Source of the DNA: Acheta domesticus
Lineage: Eukaryota; Arthropoda; Insecta; Orthoptera; Gryllidae
Assembly (NCBI GenBank): GCA_031308135.1
Contig: JAHLJT010009436.1
Coordinates: 137,274,950-137,338,949 of the forward strand
Direction: 5' to 3'
Length of the DNA: 64,000 bases
Below the pieces are notes generated by a model. It did not search any database, had not been told where the DNA came from, and was given only the letters and a program-made list of their open reading frames with translations. This document shows positions 57,653-64,000 of the stretch, piece by piece (positions within the stretch are counted from its first letter, which is position 1; each line of letters begins with the position of its first letter). The translations under genes and the position numbers were made by a program.

Positions 57653-57955
57653 ATGGCCACGGCGACGCTGCTGCCGTCGGTGCTGCCGCTGCTGTGGGCG
57701 TCGCCGGGCTTCGCCGCCGCCTACCTCTGGTTCGCCCTGGGGCTGGGCCCGCGCCTCATGCGCGGCCGCGAGCCCCTGCGCCCCAAGACGGTGCTGGCCG
57801 TGTACAACGCCCTGCAGGTGGTGCTCAACGTCGCCATGTTGTACAAGAGCATCGCCCTGTTCGTGGACCGGCGCTACGACCTGATGTGCCCGCGCGCGCA
57901 GCCGCCGCTGCACGTCGTCATGGGCGACTCCCAGGCGCACGCCTTCGCCCTGGAG
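57653..57955 (+). CDS. ELOVL exon 1 (residues 1-101)
   Basis: ATG in a strong context after a TATA box. The exon ends CTGGAG then GTGCGT (donor), phase 0. It is very GC-rich, unlike exons 2-4. It encodes the first two hydrophobic segments and the start of the lumenal loop (YDLMCPRAQPP). Reading through the donor adds 54 unrelated residues before a stop, which would be wrong. Confidence 0.9.
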
Positions 57956-60900
57956 GTGCGTGCTGCACTGCTCCCCCTGTGCGCCTCCGCGGTTGGAAGC
58001 GGTGGGAGGTGGTGCGAGATCGGGAATGTGAACATGTGTGCGGCGTACCGATCTCTTATGCATAAATCTGATACGTATATGGTTCATTGCACGGAGCTTC
58101 GTACGATATGTCTGCCTTAAAATGCTGTTTTGGGAACCACGGAAATTGTATGTTATTTTTACACATTTGCTTCAATAGATTTACTAAATTATGTGTTTGT
58201 TAAATCATCTCTTCAGGAAGGACAGTAAAACTCAATTTTTCTGTAGCATTTTGTACTAATAAAAATTGATTAAAGTTGTATATTAAATTACGCTAAAATG
58301 ATATAATTCAACGACGTTGAGTGTAATTGCCGTATGTAACTATGCATCGTTTTTGTCGGACACGAAAGCTGAAGGTACGACTAGGGGTAGTGGGCGTAGT
58401 TAAGGCGTAAATGGTTTCCTAGTTGTGTGAAATTCAGATCGTTCAAGTACTCATTGGAAAGATGCCAGGAATTCATAAAAGTTGTCTGTTAGTAGAGGTA
58501 GAAAATAATATTTTTGAACTCTGGCTTCTTTCTTTACGTGTGTGTTGTGTATGTGTACGAGTGAGTAATTTGATGTTTTTAATAGATACTATTTTTCGTA
58601 ATTGTCAAAACAAATTTCAATTCATGTAATACTTTCATTACACAAACGTTATATTTTCCAGAAAAGTTTTTTGAATTCCTTAAATATGAAACGCAAAAGA
58701 GAGTAAGACAATATAGCGAGCACTGAATTGAAGAAGCTTCCAGAAATAGAGTAATAGTTATTATTTCAGAGTTCATCTAACAGTTCATCTCAACTGTCAT
58801 TAGCTGCATTGCATCTCTATTCAGTAAATTAATGACATCATCAGAGATACATCACTCCTAAAAGGAATCGAGCGCGATTAGTGTATGATATACTTCCCAG
58901 TTTTAAAGTGCTAACGATAGCTACTGATTGAATTCGCGTAAATTATTAGATACAAAATATATTCCTTAAATTTATTATAATTTCACTCCGAAAACTAACA
59001 ATATTTTGTTTTATTTTCATGGCAGGTGACGCGTGTAGCACACTACCAAGCATCAATGCGACTGCTGGATTTGGCGGATACAGTGTTCATAGTGCTGGCC
59101 AAGAAAACAAGACACCTCACTTTCTTGCATCTTTACCATCATTGTAGTGTAATTTTGTTCTCCTGGACAATTCTAAAGATAGATACTGGAGGTAAGAACT
59201 GAGATTGAATATGTGTGCCTTTAGATGAGATCCAATGATTCAACAGTCTGAGAAACGGAATCTCAATTGAATGCTCATATAGAAAGTACTAGATCTACAA
59301 AAATCAGTCTAACAACAAATCGAAATGATTATTTTAGGCTACTTTATAGAAAATGTTAAAAAAACCAATAAGACCTTGTTTATAGCTTTTATCATCATAT
59401 ATTTTGATCTTACATATGACCTAACATCAAACTCTTCCTGCATAAATCATTTCAATTGACCATGTGTTTTTTAAGCAAACAATGTCAGTGAGAATAATTA
59501 TCATTCTCCCACTGAGAAAATATTATTAATTCTCTTGCTCTTAAACAGTAATTTAATTTGTTATCTTTTAAATTGTACAATTTATTTTTGTAATCAGGTG
59601 CGGCAACTCTTCTTCCGGCCAGTATCAACAACTTTGTGCATGCCACCATGTACACTTATTACTTGCTCTCGCTATTTGGATTCCAGCTCGCACGATCATG
59701 CAAGAAGTACATCACGCAGCTTCAAATCGTGAGTTGTATTAGTAGTGCGCCCTTGCGTAAATTCCATTGGTAGCCTTACTTACCACATTAGCCTTGTGTA
59801 CAATGTTTTGGAAGCTGTGTTGTGCTTAGAATGTCCAAATTAACTCAAGCAACAATTATCCATTGAACTCCGCTTTTAAATAAACATAAGCAAGAATGAG
59901 TATTTTCTAATATTATTCTCACAATGTGCATGCAATGAAATAAGATTCCAATTAATATCGTGTTCGATATTTACATATTGTGAGAAAACAGTATCGAAAT
60001 TCTCGCAAACACCCCACAATGCCTTCAGTTTACAACAGTTTCTTATACTTGGTTTGTTTCTTGAAATACATTAATATATTTTCCCGGTCACGCCCTATAT
60101 TTTTATTTTATTTTGGCAACCTTGTTTGACAAACTTCCAGTGGCTGATGTATTTATCCTATTATGGTCTTTAGCAATATGCAATAAACTTACAAGGTTGT
60201 AAATAATCCTGACAGAATAAAGACGACCATAAATAATTAATAAATGTGCAGTTAAAATATGTGTTAATAACCTTCAGTAACTGTTCCACTTTGTTCAGAA
60301 TAATGTTTTAAAACAAAGAACAAAAGAGGCCTGGCAATTAACTGCAGTGGTATAACCAACTCGTAACTTTTAGGAGAGCAAAAACGAAGGAAGACGTTGC
60401 TGGTTTGGATGTTAAAAGCGACGACAGCATTGAAAGTTAACAAGCTTATCAATACTTGCTTTCTTTTTTTCCTTTATACTGAAATAGAGGCGACCTTATA
60501 AACTAACAACATCTGACGTCATAACTGTCGTTACGGTAACTGGCAGGTATAGTTTCTTGCATTTATTCACACAATTACTATTATAAATTAATATGCTATA
60601 CAAAAATTTTGCAATACTGCATACTTTAAATGAAAATTTTCTTTTGCATGGATGTGACAAGATGTCGCTCTTTAATACGCCTCTTTAATACTGTATAGTC
60701 CATTATTCCAAATGTTTCCAAGTTCCTTATTTAGTTCCTTATTCACTCTTGTTTATAGAGTCCGTACGAGAGTCCAATATGTAATATTCTATGGGTGCAA
60801 AAAATATTTTGATTGGATATCCTATCAATAACATTCTTTAGTTAAAGACGATGTACATTTAATGAAAAAACAGTATTGAAAAATAATTTCGTACAATCAA

Positions 60901-61019
60901 TTGGTGGATAATTCCTCTTCACAGGTGCATACATGTATTTAAAGAGTATCATGAAATGTAAATAAGCATTAAAAATGTAAAAATGATATTGATTGCTATG
61001 CAACATAGTATATGCTAAT

Positions 61020-61067
<48 letters not shown>

Positions 61068-61278
61068 CATTATAAAACAAGTCACTTAATGTTATTTAAT
61101 TTGTTATTTCCAGTTCCAGTTCGTGCTGGTGGTGCTCTACCTGCTGCAAGCAATAATGCGCAAGGACTGTGATACGTCACTTCCCATAATAGGACTCAAC
61201 TTTGCTCAAGGTGTAGTGTTCCTTTGGCTCTTCCTTCAGTTCTACCGAGGAGCCTACCATAAAAAGAAAGAAGTCTGA
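57653..61278 (+). CDS. ELOVL-family very-long-chain fatty-acid elongase, four exons, 254 aa
   Basis: ELOVL proteins are multi-pass ER enzymes that condense malonyl-CoA with fatty acyl-CoA, the first and limiting step of chain elongation; insects use many paralogues for cuticular hydrocarbons, waxes and pheromones. Exons 57653-57955, 59026-59191, 59598-59728 and 61114-61278 join without a phase error (intron phases 0, 1, 0) to 254 codons plus TGA. Seen in the product: an early hydrophobic segment (residues 14-32); REPLRPKTVLAVYNALQVVL (39-58); LDLADTVFIVLAKKTRHLTF; the HxxHH box HLYHH (136-140); NNFVHATMYTYY (167-178); KKYITQLQI (192-200); LFLQFYRGAY; and terminal KKEV, a KKXX ER-retrieval signal. 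It is slightly short for the family (usually about 260-330). Odd points: LADTVF replaces LLDTVF, and the segment before it lacks the usual W.YY.SK pattern. Family assignment is firm; the paralogue and substrate are not decided. Confidence 0.93.
59026..59191 (+). CDS. ELOVL exon 2 (residues 102-156, plus first base of 157)
   Basis: Acceptor TTTTCATGGCAG, donor G-GTAAGA. It carries the catalytic histidine box HLYHH and the DTVFIVLAKK block. Phase 1 at the donor matches exon 3. Confidence 0.93.
59598..59728 (+). CDS. ELOVL exon 3 (residues 157-200)
   Basis: Acceptor TTTGTAATCAG, donor GTGAGT. It encodes the NNFVHATMYTYY and KKYITQLQI signature stretches. Confidence 0.93.
61022..61068. repeat. 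(TA)n microsatellite in ELOVL intron 3
   Basis: About 23 uninterrupted TA units ending some 45 bases before the exon 4 acceptor, i.e. just upstream of or overlapping the branch-point zone. Confidence 0.9.
61114..61278 (+). CDS. ELOVL exon 4 (residues 201-254 and stop)
   Basis: Acceptor TTATTTCCAG, beginning FQFVLVVLYLLQ. It encodes the last two membrane segments and the di-lysine tail KKEV, ending at TGA 61276-61278. Confidence 0.93.
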   Translation, partial: FQFVLVVLYLLQAIMRKDCDTSLPIIGLNFAQGVVFLWLFLQFYRGAYHKKKEV

Positions 61279-61548
61279 AAGTAACATCACGCCGATTTGG
61301 CACCACTGTCGTCACCCCCCAGCTAAGGCAGCCAGAGAAAACATCAAAGCAAGTGCATCCTACTGATCTGTGACGCATCATCCATCATCGCAATCATCAT
61401 TTACCATCGTATATCCTCCAATGCCAGGTGACACAAGACTGATGTTTCTCTTCCGGAACGAGAAAATTCGAACTGTCGGAGTTTTACTTGAAGAATACTT
61501 TTGAATTCCAACGAACGTCTGTGATACCCAATAGGTCTCGATGGGTAG

Positions 61549-61592
61549 AATAAATAATGTAGTGGTCAGGTACATTCCCATTCACTAATAAA
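61549..61592 (+). terminator. Candidate poly(A) signals of the elongase gene
   Basis: AATAAA occurs at 61549-61554 and again at 61587-61592, about 270-310 bases after the stop codon. Further AATAAA motifs occur at about 62065 and 63771, so longer 3' ends are possible. Confidence 0.5.
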
Positions 61593-64000
61593 CCCTTGTA
61601 TAAAATGAGTGTGGGTTTCAGGTTAACATATCTTTAAGTTCCCATAACGTTACTTCTTTGTTATTCTTTCTCGTATTCATCAAATTAGAAACCAAGAAGG
61701 ATAACAATCACTACAATGACTAACTATCATCATTGTATCCTGTATATTTCTTTTGCTGCGAAGGAATGCTTGAATAACGTGTTTTAGAATACGCTGCCGG
61801 AAGAATCCATTTTGATCGGCCCTTTCTTCTCTTGTGAACGTATTTATTCTGGACTGATACGCTCCACTTAACCACTTGTCTCCCAGCTGATTCCGTCCAC
61901 TTGACTCTTGTTGACTCAGCTACTTAATGTTGACTAAATACAACACGCGCTCTCCAAGATAAATGCTAAGTGGAAAAACGAGCCATGAAAGGATTCCGAC
62001 TGAATGGATTAATGTATTGAAAATCAAAGAGTTAATTTACATATCGGAAAGACAATTTGACCCAATAAAACACGAAATGATCTACCATTCTTCATATTGC
62101 AGTTCTTGCCGTAAGTTCATGAAATTCATGAAGCATATTCTGAATGCAGAGTAATTTCTTAATTATTGTAAATGAAAACAGTGTTTTAAATGCATTACAT
62201 GGCCTTTTACGTAAATTGACTAAAATGAAATAAATTGTTTGAAAACTACAAGCAAAGTAGAGAATGGAAACATAGATCAAGATTTCAAAGTTATTTAATA
62301 ACCGTAGTTTCTTTTACAGTGTTTTATTTTCTTAGATGAACCTTAAGTTACCAAAATCATGAATGTGAGAGTTATAAGTGTTTGCAAGTTATTTAACTTC
62401 AAATTCTCGTATTAATTCCATAATTAAAAATCAACAACGTCATTACTTTCAAATATTTTTGTTTAAATTTGTTTTATTTAGTATGATTTACTATAAAATA
62501 TCGTTTATTACTGCTCCAGTAAATAAAGTCAAAAGAATACAATCTGCAAACATAAACGTTCAGCATTCATCATTCTTCAAATAAATTAAAATTTTAGCAT
62601 TAAAGAGATAAAAGTTGTCTCAATCCCTCATCAAGCGTGAATAATTTGTACATCCCTGATCAAATTCATGACGATTTGATATTCTAATAACAAAACGAGT
62701 ATTGTACCTACTTTATAATGCGACCTGGTTAATATTAATGAATGTTCCAATGAGTGTCACACGGAAACACTAATTGATAGGAAGTGATTCACAGAATCAT
62801 ATTGTAAGTTGTTCCGTGGCATGGCATTTTTTAAAACTTAATCACACTAATACGTACTACAAAATGTGCAGCGAACATTACTGTAATAAAAAATAACTTT
62901 CAATCAAATATAAAAGATTCTCTTACAAAAACTGAATCAGTTCAAATATATCTGTGATGTGAAAAGTGTCTTGCCCAACATAACTTTTGCTTACAACTCA
63001 AAGGCACAATTTACAGAGAATACATTTACAAACATTAACTTTAAGAACTCATAGGAATATATTTTGATTATTTTACAAAAAGTGAGTATCATTATAGTTA
63101 TGGTTCACTGTCTACTTTATTTATTTCTTGTATATACATTGACCCGTATGACAAGTGAAAAAGTATTTATTCATTGTTAATATTTGAGAGATGGGCAAAC
63201 ATTTGATAGACGGCTCAGATCAGTTTTCAGAAAATGTATTTATTTTGTTGCAACAATTATGAAAATGAATGTAAACAAACCATAATTTCAAAATAATTAG
63301 CCATCCACTTGCTCTGAAAGAGTCACAAAACATACGTGACAACTGATGACTTTTTGAGAGAATCAATATTTTTGCTCATGCCTCGCAATCACTAGTAATT
63401 ATGTGTTTAGTCCTCAGTGAGAAAGTGATTTTCAAGATTCATTATTCGGACATCAAAATCGTCCGAATTATAACGGAAATTACTAAGAATTTTATTGCAT
63501 CATTCCAGACTTGTTCGTCAAATTGGACGTTGGTCTTCAATACTGAATATACAAAAATATGTAGAAACGTTTCCCCTTCTCAAAGAGGTAAAAAGTAAGC
63601 ACTAAGAATTTTTTTGTAGTTTTAAGTTGGTGAGAAGAGGAAACGAAGACCAAAGTACAAGCAATTCAGTACCAACGACCAGTATACAACATACGCCTAA
63701 ATTTTATGTAAATTAAATTATGTACAGCTCTGCATGCCGAAGTTGTTGGAGACAACTTACTCCTTTAGACCTAATAAAAAGTTGTTTTTTTAAACGGAGA
63801 AATGCTATTTGTTTTTGTACATATCCTGAGAAATATTTATTTACTATTACAGTCACGAATTTGAAATAGTTGTTCTTACTGATTAATCTACTTAAGTGAA
63901 TACAAATAAGTCAATAAAAATCAGGTAGAGTGGTTCTGGGTGATATCACAAACTTAGGTAGTGAACTAACATTTGTTTTCACCAAAAAATCAGTGGGGAT
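61593..64000. other. AT-rich 3' flank, nothing recognised
   Basis: Either extended 3' untranslated sequence of the elongase gene or intergenic DNA. Only short frames, with no recognised gene or element. Confidence 0.5.

Noticed and set aside
57311..58087. 258-residue minus-strand frame opposite elongase exon 1
   Set aside because: It lies antisense to a clearly coding exon in a CpG island; the product is low-complexity Arg/Pro/Gly-rich and has no family.

Overview
This is a eukaryotic window, almost certainly from an arthropod and most likely an insect with a large, repeat-rich genome. The reasons are a spliced fatty-acid elongase gene, many decayed insect-type transposons (Jockey- and CR1-like LINEs, mariner, piggyBac, hAT), a tRNA-derived SINE family, long microsatellites and an AT-rich background broken by CpG-rich patches. 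No prokaryotic operon, CRISPR array or intact tRNA/rRNA gene is visible. The species cannot be read from the sequence.

The one clearly intact host gene is at the right end (57.65-61.28 kb, + strand). It is a four-exon, 254-residue ELOVL-family very-long-chain fatty-acid elongase. It has a CGG-rich CpG-island promoter with a TATA box, an HLYHH histidine box, consensus splice sites with matching phases and a C-terminal KKXX ER-retrieval signal. Everything upstream is gene-poor.

Layout: 0-9.5 kb holds unannotatable AT-rich DNA, GC-rich patches, a SINE copy (4.0-4.5 kb), a C-rich minisatellite (4.56-5.12 kb) and a mariner remnant missing its catalytic core (7.0-7.6 kb). 9.5-11.3 kb is a nest of repeats. 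An 883-bp CACTG-ended element with many TTTAGT motifs and an internal 5S-rRNA-like module sits in a (TA)n tract, next to an RTE-like repeat that ends in a period-10 microsatellite. A Jockey-like LINE follows (11.6-12.7 kb), then a piggyBac remnant (14.5-16.3 kb) and several copies of a TCTGTC-rich dispersed/tandem repeat (16.5-22.6 kb, again at 49.4-50.0 kb).

29.5-33.65 kb is the most unusual locus. It is a Tc1/mariner-type DDE transposase-like gene that has decayed but still shows introns. Its last coding exon runs into a tandem array in which two kinds of mini-exon (A, exactly 65 nt, four copies; B, 93-105 nt, three copies plus the end of the coding exon) alternate, separated by introns of 68-78 bp. 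The array is followed by further exon-like segments and an AATAAA signal. A foldback MITE sits in the first intron.

35.2-49 kb contains a 992-bp non-autonomous hAT element with a near-perfect 8-bp target duplication and three LINE remnants of different clades (38.5-39.9 kb minus, 42.1-44.0 kb plus, 46.3-48.6 kb minus). 52.7-56.6 kb contains two more SINE copies in opposite orientation and a 520-bp inverted repeat. Apart from the elongase, no combination of genes in the window forms a pathway; the repeats are best read as independent, often nested insertions.
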